Below are positions 6,332 to 14,931 of a stretch of 41,828 nt of DNA, piece by piece. The stretch spans positions 1 to 41,828 of the forward strand of contig CANSKS010000024.1 of NCBI GenBank assembly GCA_947647615.1. The letters run 5' to 3'. The first letter of the stretch is position 1, and every line of letters starts with the position of its first letter. This DNA is from an uncultured Neglectibacter sp. Its GTDB lineage: Bacteria > Bacillota > Clostridia > Oscillospirales > Acutalibacteraceae. The translations under genes and the position numbers were made by a program. The notes beneath the pieces were generated by a model, which saw nothing but the letters and a program-made list of their open reading frames with translations, did not search any database and was not told the DNA's origin.

Positions 6332-9300
6332 ATGGCAAGAAAAATGAAAACCATGGATGGCAATAACGCCGCCGCGCATGTTTCCTATGCGTTTACCGAC
6401 GTTGCCGCCATCTACCCCATCACCCCGTCTTCCGTCATGGCCGACGAAACGGACAAGTATGCTGCTGCCGGCCGCAAGAACCTGTTTGGCAGAGAGGTTC
6501 GGGTAACGGAAATGCAGTCTGAGGCCGGCGCTGCCGGCGCGGTACACGGCTCTTTGGCCGCGGGTGCCCTCACCACCACCTACACCGCTTCTCAGGGCCT
6601 GCTTTTGATGATCCCGAATATGTACAAAATGGCTGGTGAGCTGCTGCCCAGCGTGATTCATGTTTCTGCCCGTACGGTGGCTACCCACGCGCTGAACATT
6701 TTTGGCGACCATTCCGACGTATATGCCTGCCGCCAGACCGGCTATGCCATGCTTTGCTCCAACAGCCCTCAAGAGGTTATGGACCTGGGCGCTGTGGCGC
6801 ACCTTTCCGCGATTAAGGGCAAAGTACCTTTCCTCCATTTCTTCGACGGCTTCCGTACCTCTCACGAAGTGCAGAAGATCGAAACCTGGGATTACGAAGA
6901 CCTGGGCGAGATGCTGGACTGGGACGCTGTAAACGCTTTCCGCCGCAACGCGCTGAACCCCGAGCATCCCGTACTTCGCGGCCAGGCTCAGAACGGTGAT
7001 ATCTTCTTCCAGGCTCGTGAGGCCTGCAACAAGTATTACGACGCCGTACCCGAAGTAGTAGTGGATTACATGAACAAGGTCAACGCCAAGATCGGCACCG
7101 ACTATAAGCCCTTTAATTACTACGGCGCCCCCGACGCCGAAAAGGTGATCATCGCCATGGGTTCCGCCTGTGAGACCATGGAAGAGGTGATCGATTACCT
7201 CACCGCCGCCGGCGAGAAGGTAGGCCTGATTAAGGTTCGTTTGTACCGTCCCTTTGTGGCCAAGTATTTGCTGGATGTCATGCCCAAAACCGTGAAGAAG
7301 ATTTCTGTGCTGGATCGCACCAAGGAGCCCGGTTCTATTGGCGAGCCCCTTTACTTGGATGTGCTGGCTGCCATCAACGGCACCGAGTTTGGCTGCTGCC
7401 CGGTATATACCGGCCGCTATGGCCTGGGTTCCAAAGATACCAAACCCAGCGACATCATCGCCGTTTACCGCAATATGGACGCTGCCGAGCCCAAGAAGCG
7501 CTTCACTATTGGCATTGTGGACGATGTAACCCATCTTTCTCTGGACGTGAAGGAAGACCCCGACACCGCTCCTGTAGGCACCACCTCCTGCAAATTCTGG
7601 GGCCTGGGCTCCGACGGTACCGTGGGCGCCAACAAGAACTCCATCAAGATCATCGGCGACCATACCGACATGTATGCCCAGGGCTATTTTGACTACGACT
7701 CCAAGAAGTCCGGCGGCCTCACCATTTCCCACCTGCGTTTTGGCCATACGCCCATTAAGTCTACCTATTACATCTCCAAGGCCGATTTCGTAGCCTGCTC
7801 CAACCCTGCCTACCTGGATACCTACGATATGGTACAGGATTTGAAGAAGGGCGGCAGCTTCCTTTTGAACTGCGCTTGGGATGCGGAAGAGCTGGACAAG
7901 CGTCTGCCCGGCAAGGTGAAGAAATTCATTGCCGATAACGAAATCAACTTCTACACCATCGACGCCTTCCAGATCGGCAAAGAGCTGGGCCTGGGCACCC
8001 GTACCAACACCGTGCTCCAGTCTGCCTTCTTCTCCATTGCCAAGATCATTCCCGAAGAAGACGCTATTAAATATATGAAAGACGCCGCCCAGAAGTCTTA
8101 CGGCCGCAAGGGCGAGGCGGTTGTCAAGATGAACCACGACGCCATTGACCGGGGCGCCAACGGCTATGTGAAGGTAGACGTGCCTGCCAGCTGGAAGAGC
8201 GCTGTGGACGATTCCCAGAAGAAAGTGGCCACCGGCAGCCGTCAGGAACTGGTAGATTACGTGAACAACGTGGTGTTCCCCGTGAACTCCTTCCACGGAA
8301 AAGACCTGCCTGTCTCCGCTTTTGAGAAATATGCCGACGGCACTTCGCCCCAAGGCACTGCCGCTTACGAGAAGCGCGGCGTGGCGGTGGACGTGCCCCA
8401 GTGGATTGTGGAAAACTGCATCCAGTGCAACCAGTGCTCTTATGTATGCCCCCATGCCGTTATTCGTCCCATCGCCATGACAGACGAGGAACTGAAGAAC
8501 GCTCCCGAGGGCACAAAATCCAAGGCTATGACGGGTGTGCCCGGTATGAACTTCGCCATGGTGATTTCTGCTTTGGACTGCACCGGCTGCGGCTCTTGCG
8601 TGAATGTGTGCCCCGCTAAGGAAAAGGCTTTGAAGATGGCCCCCATCGATTCTCAGCGTGCTCAGCAGGCCGTGTTCAATTATGCCATTGACCTGCCCGC
8701 CAAAGAAGCGGTTGCCGAGAAGTTCAAGGAGACCTCTGTGAAGGGCAGCCAGTTCAAGCAGCCCTTGCTGGAATTCTCTGGCGCTTGCGGCGGCTGCGGG
8801 GAAACTCCCTACGCCAAGCTGGCCACCCAGCTGTTCGGCGATAAGATGTTCATTGCCAACGCTACTGGCTGTTCCTCTATTTGGGGCGGTTCCGCACCTG
8901 CCACTCCTTACACGGTGAACAAGAAGGGCCACGGCCCCGCTTGGGAAAACTCTCTGTTTGAAGATAACGCCGAGTTCGGCCTGGGCATGACGCTGGCCCA
9001 AAACGCGGTGCGCGGCCGTTTGAAGGAGCTCACCGAAAAGCTCTGCGCCATCGATTATTGCGTGCCCGAAATCAAGGAAGCCGCCAAGGCTTGGATCGAT
9101 ACCATGTTCGACAGCAAGGCCAACGGCCCCGCTGCCGAGGCTTACATCGAGGCTTTGGAAAACGGTGTCATGACGGTAGACGAGAATATCGCCTTCTGCA
9201 AATCCGAAAAGGCGAAAGAGATCTTCGGCGATAAGCAGGCGGAAATGCTGGCTCATTCCGAAGCCCGCAAGGCTGCCGGCGAAAAGTATTGCGACTGCGA

Positions 9301-9997
9301 AGCCTGCACCTTGGCTTTGGAGATTTTGAAGGATAAAGACTACTTGGCCAAGAAGTCCATGTGGATCCTGGGCGGCGACGGCTGGGCCTACGATATCGGC
9401 TTCGGCGGCGTTGACCATGCTCTGGCTTCCGGCGAGAACATCAATATCCTGGTATTTGACACCGAAGTGTATTCCAACACCGGCGGCCAGGCTTCCAAGT
9501 CTACGCCCTGCGGCTCTGTGGCTCAGTTTGCCGCTACTGGTAAGTCTACGAAGAAGAAGGATTTGGCTGCCATTGCCATGAGCTATGGCTATGTCTATGT
9601 GGCTCAGGTGGCTATGGGCGCCGATATGAACCAGTGCATCAAGGCCTTCTCCGAGGCCGAAAGCTACAACGGCCCCTCTATCATTTTGGCTTACGCTCCC
9701 TGTATTAACCACGGCATTAAGGGCGGCATGGGCATTTCCATGACAGAGGAGAAGAAGGCTGTAGCGGCTGGTTACTGGCACAACTTCCGTTTTGACCCCC
9801 GTCGGGCCGACAACGGCGAGAACCCCTTCCAGCTGGACAGCAAGGAGCCTTCTGCTTCTTACCGTGATTTCATCATGGGTGAGGTCCGTTACAACAGCTT
9901 AACCCGCTCCTTCCCCGATCGTGCCGAAACCCTCTTTGCCAACGCGGAGAAGTATGCGGCCGAAAAGTACGAAAAGCTGAAGAAGATGGCCGAATAA
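6332..9997 (+). CDS. nifJ: Pyruvate:ferredoxin (flavodoxin) oxidoreductase, single chain
   Basis: The 1221-residue enzyme converts pyruvate and CoA to acetyl-CoA, CO2 and reduced ferredoxin, the central step of clostridial fermentation. The N-terminal pyrimidine-binding domain opens with AAHVSYAFTDVAAIYPITPSS. Two [4Fe-4S] motifs lie at about 696-707 (CIQCNQCSYVCP) and 750-760 (CTGCGSCVNVCP). The proximal cluster and TPP domain follow, with CGGC at 819-822, TGCSSIWGG near 846, GDGWAYDIGFGG and VYSNTGGQASKSTP. Length is slightly above the usual 1170-1200. Codon use is strongly biased to GCC/GGC/AAG, typical of a highly expressed gene. It is monocistronic with promoter 6224-6252 and terminator 10024-10067. 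The symbols por or pfor are equally used. Confidence 0.97.
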   Translation: MARKMKTMDGNNAAAHVSYAFTDVAAIYPITPSSVMADETDKYAAAGRKNLFGREVRVTEMQSEAGAAGAVHGSLAAGALTTTYTASQGLLLMIPNMYKMAGELLPSVIHVSARTVATHALNIFGDHSDVYACRQTGYAMLCSNSPQEVMDLGAVAHLSAIKGKVPFLHFFDGFRTSHEVQKIETWDYEDLGEMLDWDAVNAFRRNALNPEHPVLRGQAQNGDIFFQAREACNKYYDAVPEVVVDYMNKVNAKIGTDYKPFNYYGAPDAEKVIIAMGSACETMEEVIDYLTAAGEKVGLIKVRLYRPFVAKYLLDVMPKTVKKISVLDRTKEPGSIGEPLYLDVLAAINGTEFGCCPVYTGRYGLGSKDTKPSDIIAVYRNMDAAEPKKRFTIGIVDDVTHLSLDVKEDPDTAPVGTTSCKFWGLGSDGTVGANKNSIKIIGDHTDMYAQGYFDYDSKKSGGLTISHLRFGHTPIKSTYYISKADFVACSNPAYLDTYDMVQDLKKGGSFLLNCAWDAEELDKRLPGKVKKFIADNEINFYTIDAFQIGKELGLGTRTNTVLQSAFFSIAKIIPEEDAIKYMKDAAQKSYGRKGEAVVKMNHDAIDRGANGYVKVDVPASWKSAVDDSQKKVATGSRQELVDYVNNVVFPVNSFHGKDLPVSAFEKYADGTSPQGTAAYEKRGVAVDVPQWIVENCIQCNQCSYVCPHAVIRPIAMTDEELKNAPEGTKSKAMTGVPGMNFAMVISALDCTGCGSCVNVCPAKEKALKMAPIDSQRAQQAVFNYAIDLPAKEAVAEKFKETSVKGSQFKQPLLEFSGACGGCGETPYAKLATQLFGDKMFIANATGCSSIWGGSAPATPYTVNKKGHGPAWENSLFEDNAEFGLGMTLAQNAVRGRLKELTEKLCAIDYCVPEIKEAAKAWIDTMFDSKANGPAAEAYIEALENGVMTVDENIAFCKSEKAKEIFGDKQAEMLAHSEARKAAGEKYCDCEACTLALEILKDKDYLAKKSMWILGGDGWAYDIGFGGVDHALASGENINILVFDTEVYSNTGGQASKSTPCGSVAQFAATGKSTKKKDLAAIAMSYGYVYVAQVAMGADMNQCIKAFSEAESYNGPSIILAYAPCINHGIKGGMGISMTEEKKAVAAGYWHNFRFDPRRADNGENPFQLDSKEPSASYRDFIMGEVRYNSLTRSFPDRAETLFANAEKYAAEKYEKLKKMAE

Positions 9998-10023
9998 GCC
10001 AATCGTCTTCCGCGGAAAATAAC

Positions 10024-10067
10024 CGGAGGCAGCTTCCTGAAAAGGGAGCCGCCTCCGATCTTTTTTT
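10024..10067 (+). terminator. Intrinsic terminator of the PFOR gene
   Basis: CGGAGGC (10024-10030) and GCTTCC (10032-10037) pair with GGGAGC (10044-10049) and GCCTCCG (10051-10057) around a TGAAAA loop. A run of seven T follows at 10061-10067. Confidence 0.92.
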
Positions 10068-10084
10068 ACCATGGGGGAAGAGAG

Positions 10085-10132
10085 AAAAACAAGAAGCACC
10101 GCCGGCTTCCTGGAGAAAACCGACGGCGCTTC
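10085..10132 (-). terminator. Terminator of the GH130 gene
   Basis: On the minus strand GAAGCGCCGTCGG pairs with CCGGCGGTGCTTC (arms at 10120-10132 and 10093-10105, one to two mismatches), followed by TTGTTTTT. It lies about 20 bases beyond the stop codon of the phosphorylase gene. Confidence 0.75.
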
Positions 10133-10152
10133 AAAAAAGGGGGGACTTGTAC

Positions 10153-11154
10153 TCACTTGTTTTCCTGGTCGCCTACGTTCATGGGATATTGACGCATATA
10201 GCCCAGCAGCTCGTCTACCGTGGTAAAGGCAAGGCCTGTCACTGTATCGGCGGCTCCATAGTAAATGGCAATGCGGCCGGTTTCCGGATCGGTCAGGGTA
10301 GCGCAAGGGAAGGTCACATTGGGCACGTCGCCGGTGAGCTCATATTGCTCCTCGGGCCCAAAGATATAGAAATTGCCCCGTTCTTTTACAATCCAAGGCC
10401 GGTCAATATCCAATAGGGCCACGCCAAAGCGATAGACAAAGCCGTTGCAGGAATTCAGCACACCGTGGTAAATCATCAGCCAGCCTTCGTCGGTCTCAAT
10501 GGGGGTGGGGCCGGGGCCAACCTTTTTCGATTGCCAGCCGTTGGCGGTGCCAAACAGGAAGCGGTGCTTGCCCCAGTAGGTCATGTCGGGGCTTTCGCTG
10601 TAGAAGATATCGCCGAAGGGCGTGTGGCCTGTGTCGCTGGGACGGCTGACCATGGCGAATTTTCCGCCGATCTTCCGGGGGAACAGCACGCCGTTGCGGT
10701 TGTAGGGCAGGAAAGCGTTTTCCAGCTGGTAGAAGGTTTTGAAATCGTAGGTGTAGCCAATGCCAATGGTAGGCCCATGATAGCCGTTGCACCAGGTGAT
10801 ATAATAACGGTCTTCGATGAAGCATACCCGAGGGTCATACCGGTACTCCTTGCGCACCACGTCCTTTTCCCCTTCGAAAACGATGGGGTCGTGATTGATG
10901 TTCCAATGGATACCGTCTTCCGAAAAGCCGGCAAAAATATCCATTTCCACACCACGGTTATCGCAGCGGAACACACCGGCGTAAGCGTCCTTGTAAACGA
11001 CTACAGCCGAATTGAAAATACTGTTGGAGGTGGGGATTGCATCTCTGGGAATAATGGGATTCTGGTCATAACGCCATACAGGTTTGGTAAATCCGGCGGG
11101 CTTGTCCTGCCAAGGCATGTTGGGCAGTGCGGGCTTCCCAATGATTTTTGCCAT
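10153..11154 (-). CDS. GH130 family beta-mannoside phosphorylase
   Basis: The 333-residue protein is a glycoside hydrolase family 130 five-bladed beta-propeller. These enzymes phosphorolyse beta-1,4-mannosyl linkages to release mannose 1-phosphate from mannooligosaccharides or mannosylglucose in the cytoplasm. Family features include NPIIPR and FNSAVV near the N-terminus, RCDNRG, EYRYDPR with the presumed catalytic Asp, and [20 protein letters not shown] in the second half. It most resembles the mannooligosaccharide phosphorylase type (RaMP2-like), but the exact substrate is inference. The ATG at 11154 has an AAAGGAGAA ribosome site. The gene stands alone, with no transporter beside it, and has a palindromic operator candidate in its leader. 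Confidence 0.88.
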   Translation of the reverse strand: MAKIIGKPALPNMPWQDKPAGFTKPVWRYDQNPIIPRDAIPTSNSIFNSAVVVYKDAYAGVFRCDNRGVEMDIFAGFSEDGIHWNINHDPIVFEGEKDVVRKEYRYDPRVCFIEDRYYITWCNGYHGPTIGIGYTYDFKTFYQLENAFLPYNRNGVLFPRKIGGKFAMVSRPSDTGHTPFGDIFYSESPDMTYWGKHRFLFGTANGWQSKKVGPGPTPIETDEGWLMIYHGVLNSCNGFVYRFGVALLDIDRPWIVKERGNFYIFGPEEQYELTGDVPNVTFPCATLTDPETGRIAIYYGAADTVTGLAFTTVDELLGYMRQYPMNVGDQENK

Positions 11155-11185
11155 ATCGCAGTTCTCCTTTGCTTCGCTAAAAATG

Positions 11186-11223
11186 TTAGCTGAAATTTCA
11201 GCTAAGTCAGTGTCTTTATTATA
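11186..11223 (-). promoter_or_regulatory. GH130 promoter -10 and 20-bp palindromic operator
   Basis: TTAGCTGAAA and TTTCAGCTAA (11186-11205) form a perfect 20-base palindrome. It lies between the -10 TATAAT (complement of 11218-11223) and the ribosome site of the GH130 gene. The -35 region is poor. An operator at or just after the transcription start fits repression by a sugar-responsive LacI- or ROK-type regulator. No such regulator gene is in the window. Confidence 0.65.
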
Positions 11224-11364
11224 CCTCAAATTTACTGGAAAGAAAAGGGGAAAATAAATTTTTTTCATGGAAAATAGAAAAGATCCGGAAGAAGAACGCC
11301 TGTTTTTCTTGTGGTTCCAATTCTTGCAAAGACAGGACAGGCGCTTTGGGCCGGAGTCCGGGAG

Positions 11365-12282
11365 TTACCGCTCCGACAAGAAATTGTAGGGCGTTCTTTG
11401 GTATACAAAATAATTGAGCCAGTTGGCCACCAGAAGGTGGGCGTTGCTCCGCCAGGTAAAGGGCGGGGTTTTGGAATCGTCGTCATTGGGAAAATAGTGG
11501 TAAGGGATTTTGGGGTTCAGCCCCTTATTGACATCTCGAAAATACTCTTTGGCCAGGGTATCGCGGTCGTATTCTGCGTGGCCGGTGACAAAAATGTTCC
11601 GGCCGCTTTTTTCGGCGACGATATGCAGGCCGGCCAGCTCGGAAACAGAAAGGGGAATGAGTTCCGGGCATTTTCGAATGTCTTCCAGGCGAGTTTCGGT
11701 ATACCGGGAGTGAGGGGCAAAATAGTTGTCGTCGAAGCCCCGCATCAAGGGGTGGTAGGGGTTGAGTACTCGATGATTGAAAATTCCGCTGAGCTTTTCC
11801 TGCAGGGGATATTTTTGAATCCCATAATGGAAATAAAGGCCGGCCTGGGCCCCCCAACAGATATGCAGTACGGAATAAACGTTTTTCTCGCTCCACTTCA
11901 TGATATCGCACATTTCTTCCCAGTAATCCACCTCTTCAAAGGAAAGCTGCTCCACCGGAGCTCCGGTGATGATCATGCCGTCGAAACGCTGCTCCTTTAC
12001 CTCGGCAAAGGTTTTATAAAAGGTGTTCAAATGAATGGAGCTGGTATTTTTGCTGATGTGGGTGGCGGGGTGCAGCAGCTCCACATCCACCTGCAAAGGC
12101 GTGTTCCCCAAAAGCCGGAGCAGCTGGGTTTCGGTCTCGATTTTCGTGGGCATCAAATTTAAAATGGCGATCTTCAGCGGGCGGATATCCTGCACAGCGG
12201 CCCGTTCGTGAGTCATCACAAAAATATTTTCCGATTCTAAAACGTCAATGGCAGGCAAGTCCGCCTGAATTCGAATGGGCAT
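11365..12282 (-). CDS. metA: Homoserine O-acetyltransferase, MetA family
   Basis: The 305-residue protein is a MetA-family acyltransferase that activates homoserine for methionine synthesis. The catalytic cysteine is C142 (HICWGAQAG), and H235 and E237 lie in TGHAEYD. Residue 111, in GAPVEQL, is glutamate. In this family glutamate at that position is associated with acetyl-CoA and glycine with succinyl-CoA, so the product is probably O-acetylhomoserine (MetAA naming). Length matches the family. The ATG at 12282 has an AAAGGAG ribosome site; upstream codons to 12357 are rejected for lack of one. No S-box or T-box is visible in the 110-base leader. A TTGACA hexamer lies at 12392-12397 on the minus strand. 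Confidence 0.92.
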   Translation of the reverse strand: MPIRIQADLPAIDVLESENIFVMTHERAAVQDIRPLKIAILNLMPTKIETETQLLRLLGNTPLQVDVELLHPATHISKNTSSIHLNTFYKTFAEVKEQRFDGMIITGAPVEQLSFEEVDYWEEMCDIMKWSEKNVYSVLHICWGAQAGLYFHYGIQKYPLQEKLSGIFNHRVLNPYHPLMRGFDDNYFAPHSRYTETRLEDIRKCPELIPLSVSELAGLHIVAEKSGRNIFVTGHAEYDRDTLAKEYFRDVNKGLNPKIPYHYFPNDDDSKTPPFTWRSNAHLLVANWLNYFVYQRTPYNFLSER

Positions 12283-12476
12283 TGCCAAAACTCCTTTCCT
12301 TATCGTGTCACAAAGCATGGGCTCTGGCGAAACGGCCACCGCGAAAGCCAAGGGCAACGAATAGGCTTATCGTCCCATAAGTTTGGCCCTGTGTCAATAC
12401 CTTGGCTGCAAAAAATGTTTTTCCGCTTTTTGTGCCAGGCACTTTGGGGGAAGGAGCCGGCCGAAAAGAAAAAAGA

Positions 12477-12506
12477 TTGGACTTTTTTTAAGGCCCGTGC
12501 TATACT
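12477..12506 (+). promoter_or_regulatory. Promoter of the unknown gene at 12541
   Basis: TTGGAC (12477-12482), an 18-base spacer and TATACT (12501-12506) lie 34 bases before the TTG start at 12541. This supports starting the gene there rather than at the longer in-frame start at 12391. Confidence 0.6.
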
Positions 12507-12540
12507 TGCTGAAAAGAAACCAGTTTATGGAGTGATACGA

Positions 12541-13323
12541 TTGTCGGATTTCAACGCTTTTGATATGATCCGTGACGGCCTTGCGGAAGAGCTTTCTCTT
12601 CAGGGGTTCCAGGCTCCGGAGCCTTTGGAGACAGAGGAGGGCCGGGCCGAAATGTTTTCTACCGGAGAAGTTGCCTACAGCCTCCTTTACGATAAAAAGA
12701 ACCAGCGCTTTCAGCTGCGTTCCACCACCCTTACCGCCGAAGGAAAGCCGGGCGATTGGCGCAGCCTTTCTCTGTGGCTTTTCGATGAACAGGAGGGGAA
12801 TCGGGCCGATGCAGAAAGCATCTTAAACGATTTTCTGGATGTGGTCAGAGGTCCAAAGCGGGTAGCCGTGGTGCAGCAGAAGCGAAAGAAAGGGAAGGAT
12901 GACGAACGCACCATCAATCCCATGTTCTTCTGCAACCGGTTGGTAGGTATTTTTCCGGAGCTTCGGGATGAGCTCAACGAAGAAAAAATCGTTTACGGCC
13001 AAGTGCGGTTCGTGGCTTTTTCTAAGGCGAAGGTGGTGCCAAAGGTAGAGGATTTGGCGGAGAAATACCCCAACAGTGAACCCTGCGAAAAGCTTTGCGC
13101 CCTGTTCGACGACATGTATAAAAACGGCGACTTGGACCTGCGTTCTATTTTGACGGCGGTAATCTTAAACGGTGTAAACGATAAAGCCTTTGAAGCCCTT
13201 TCCGAAAAGTTTGGAGACGAGCTGAAAAAGGCGGCGAAGTTTTCCCGCAAGCTCAAGGGGAAAAAGATCAAGCCCGAAAAGAAGAAAAAAGAGAAAAAGG
13301 TTGTGGCGAGGCTTTCCAACTAA
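12541..13323 (+). CDS. Conserved-looking protein of unknown function with Lys-rich tail
   Basis: I do not recognise the family. The 260-residue protein starts at a TTG (MSDFNAFDMIRDGL) behind a GGAGTG ribosome site and a promoter at 12477-12506. The frame stays open upstream to 12391, but that part precedes the promoter. The protein is soluble and charged, with an N-terminal half rich in aromatic and acidic residues, a central GPKRVAVVQQKRKK stretch, and a helical C-terminal half (ILTAVILNGVNDKAF) ending in a tail of Lys/Glu (KGKKIKPEKKKKEKK). There is no signal peptide, membrane segment or cysteine cluster. It is transcribed divergently from metA. Confidence 0.7.
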   Translation: MSDFNAFDMIRDGLAEELSLQGFQAPEPLETEEGRAEMFSTGEVAYSLLYDKKNQRFQLRSTTLTAEGKPGDWRSLSLWLFDEQEGNRADAESILNDFLDVVRGPKRVAVVQQKRKKGKDDERTINPMFFCNRLVGIFPELRDELNEEKIVYGQVRFVAFSKAKVVPKVEDLAEKYPNSEPCEKLCALFDDMYKNGDLDLRSILTAVILNGVNDKAFEALSEKFGDELKKAAKFSRKLKGKKIKPEKKKKEKKVVARLSN

Positions 13324-13441
13324 GCTTATGGCCGAGTACTCCCACAAAGAGGTTCTCTTGGGCGGTCTGCCATAAGGAAGCCGGCGCTGCTTCATGCGGG
13401 CCCACTGACGAATTGTTATTTGCGAGAAGGATCATATTAAA

Positions 13442-13636
13442 ATGCGTAAAGTTCATTTGTGGAATATCATCTTTTTAATTGTGGAAATTATTGCGTTTAT
13501 TCCGCTAACGGCAGCGGTGTTTGGAGACAGGAACCCGGACATCCTTATGATTTCCGCCATCATTTTTGGGGCAGGAATGGTTGGAAACTGCGTTTGTGTG
13601 ATAATGAGAGCCATTGGTGAATCGAAAAAGGAATAG
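13442..13636 (+). CDS. Small two-helix membrane protein
   Basis: The 64-residue product has two hydrophobic segments, about residues 8-27 (NIIFLIVEIIAFIPLTAAVF) and 36-57 (ISAIIFGAGMVGNCVCVIM), linked by a short charged loop, and a basic C-terminus ending ESKKE. An AGAAGGA ribosome site precedes the ATG. I know no function. It sits on the chromosome side of the accessory island. A weak long-loop hairpin with CACTC/GAGTG arms and TTTTTG (about 13699-13746) may be its terminator. Confidence 0.5.
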   Translation: MRKVHLWNIIFLIVEIIAFIPLTAAVFGDRNPDILMISAIIFGAGMVGNCVCVIMRAIGESKKE

Positions 13637-13809
13637 ACAAGTTCTAACTTATGCCAAACCCTCTGCAAACCCGTATTTTCAAGGCGTTTCGCCTGTTAAA
13701 CACTCAACCTTAGGCGTCTTCTCTTGCTTTTTGGGGAGTGTTTTTGTAAGGATTAGTCCATAGCCAACAGCAATTACAAAGTCCATATTGTTTTAGTAAT
13801 TTATTTTTT

Positions 13810-13980
13810 TCAAATAAACAGGAAAAGAAGCATTGCCTGTAATACGCAAAAAACCGCGCTTGCCATATAGGGAATTCCAATTTTTTCGTTCAATGGATTT
13901 GCCAAGGAGTGCAAAACGCAGTAAACCGCTATCCAAGTAATGGCAAAGGCCAGTTCGTTTTTCTCATATAGCTTTTTCAC
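13810..13980 (-). pseudogene. N-terminal remnant of a CPBP intramembrane protease
   Basis: A GTG-started frame of 56 residues (MKKLYEKNELAFAITWIAVY, then a second hydrophobic segment) resembles the N-terminal end of clostridial CPBP-family intramembrane metalloproteases, which run to 200 or more residues. Here the frame stops after about two membrane helices, and the catalytic EExxxR and H motifs are absent. Its start overlaps the stop of the TetR fragment (GTGA), so the two were probably an operon. It is called a truncated, presumably non-functional gene; a small membrane peptide function cannot be excluded. Confidence 0.5.
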
Positions 13981-14207
13981 TTTATTTCATCCTGTGTGGC
14001 CAATATTGCGCCCCTGTATGCCCGTGTCAAATGTTCTTTTATAACTTCTTCATCATACTTCAAGGAATTGTTTGCAAGAATGCTGGCATACCCATGTACA
14101 AACATACAAATTATGAAAAAAGCTTTTTTCATCTGCTCCATCCCAAGCCCTGCTGTTCCCTGCATTGCAGAAAGGATAGGCGAAACGGCGAAAAAGAGGA
14201 CTGCCAT
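13977..14207 (-). pseudogene. C-terminal fragment of a TetR-family regulator
   Basis: The 76-residue frame matches the ligand-domain end of TetR regulators (FVHGYASILANNSLKYDEE, then LTRAYRGAI). It lacks the whole DNA-binding domain; a stop codon lies eight codons upstream in frame. The ATG is preceded by a strong AAAGGAGG site, so a truncated product might be made. It is followed, with a four-base overlap, by the CPBP remnant. TetR-CPBP pairs occur in Clostridia, and this looks like a decayed copy. Confidence 0.5.
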
Positions 14208-14251
14208 AGGGCAATCCTCCTTTTGCGCTTAATTCCCTTTTGCCTGGTCAA

Positions 14252-14530
14252 TCACATCCCGTTGTAGCCGAAAATATCAATCATCAGAAGTGCGCCCAAA
14301 CAAAAGGCGTGTTCAAAAAGGTCTGCCGAATCTTCTGCGTCAACCTGCGATTCCAACTCTTTCATTTCCGAAAATTTTGCGTATTCTTCAGGTGACAGCA
14401 GGTTTTTGAAATGCTCTGCTATGCTGTCGATTTTACCATTAAGCGCGATACGTTCGGGACTGTATATGTACTTTCGTTCCCATGGGTTGAGATTGCCATA
14501 ATAGAGTTCACGTATTTTAGATTTCCTCAT
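14252..14530 (-). CDS. DUF6809 family protein
   Basis: The 92-residue protein matches the DUF6809 pattern: a basic start (KIRELYYGNLNPWERK), a helical middle around SPEEYAKFSEMKELES, and a closing AFCLGALLMIDIF segment. The function is unknown. Such proteins are frequent in clostridial integrative elements next to small ribbon-helix-helix proteins. It is the last intact gene of the island in transcription order, and its leader overlaps the promoter of the opposing small RNA candidate at 14566-14594. The ribosome site is an A/G-rich AAAGGAAG. Confidence 0.7.
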   Translation of the reverse strand: MRKSKIRELYYGNLNPWERKYIYSPERIALNGKIDSIAEHFKNLLSPEEYAKFSEMKELESQVDAEDSADLFEHAFCLGALLMIDIFGYNGM

Positions 14531-14565
14531 AAAGCATCTTCCTTTCCTTTTTTGTCCGGCACTGC

Positions 14566-14681
14566 TTGAAAGGAAAGCTGACGCATGATATAATAGTTAC
14601 GCCGCTTTTGCCTTTTGGCAATAGCCGGATGGGGAAGTGGCGCGGTGCCGTGGTAGGTCTAGCGCCACTTCCTTCATTTTT
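14566..14681 (+). ncRNA. Small RNA candidate A, convergent to the RHH gene
   Basis: TTGAAA (14566-14571), a 17-base spacer and TATAAT (14589-14594) form a consensus-like promoter. The predicted RNA of about 80 bases has a small hairpin (TTGCC/GGCAA), then an 11-pair terminator stem, GGAAGTGGCGC (14633-14643) with GCGCCACTTCC (14662-14672), and a U-rich tail that runs into the 3' end of the opposing RHH gene. The same arrangement recurs in copy B. Caution: the promoter block read on the other strand could encode a short conserved peptide beginning MRQLSFQAVPDKKGKE. Confidence 0.4.
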
Positions 14682-14853
14682 CATCAAGGTCGTCATACAT
14701 CCTTTTGACACCACGCCTGACTACTTCCGCCCTGGTAATCTGCATTTTCTCACTGCATATTTCCAGTTTATCTACGGTAGCTTTGTCAAAGCGAATTTTG
14801 ATGTTAATGTCTTTCGGACTATCAGTAGGACGCCCCATTTTTTTAGCGGCCAT
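14674..14853 (-). CDS. Ribbon-helix-helix (CopG-like) protein, copy A
   Basis: The 59-residue protein reads MAAKKMGRPTDSPKD at the start, followed by a beta strand with alternating Lys/Ile (INIKIRFDKAT), and ends TRAEVVRRGVKRMYDDLDEK. This is the ribbon-helix-helix layout of small DNA-binding regulators, common in plasmids and integrative elements. A strong AAAAAGGAGGTG site precedes the ATG. It is paralogous to the protein at 15266-15445 (same length, about half the residues identical by eye). It probably binds operators within the island; the target is unknown. Confidence 0.75.
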   Translation of the reverse strand: MAAKKMGRPTDSPKDINIKIRFDKATVDKLEICSEKMQITRAEVVRRGVKRMYDDLDEK

Positions 14854-14931
14854 GGTTCACCTCCTTTTTTGCACCCGCATAACCATTCTGGCTTATGCAC
14901 CCGCAAAAGTCAATAGTTATTTATTAGGTAA

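Noticed and set aside
6305-9781. 1158-codon open frame on the minus strand opposite the PFOR gene
   Set aside because: It is a shadow of the strongly GCC/GGC/AAG-biased PFOR codons; its product is a low-complexity Gly/His/Val string with no ribosome site or family match.
12283-12390. Possible S-box or T-box before metA
   Set aside because: None of the conserved SAM-riboswitch or T-box core sequences is present, and no antiterminator/terminator pair is visible.
14517-14714. 65-codon minus-strand frame across small RNA candidate A
   Set aside because: It overlaps the RHH and DUF6809 genes in another frame and reads through a terminator hairpin; the hairpin explains the conservation better.
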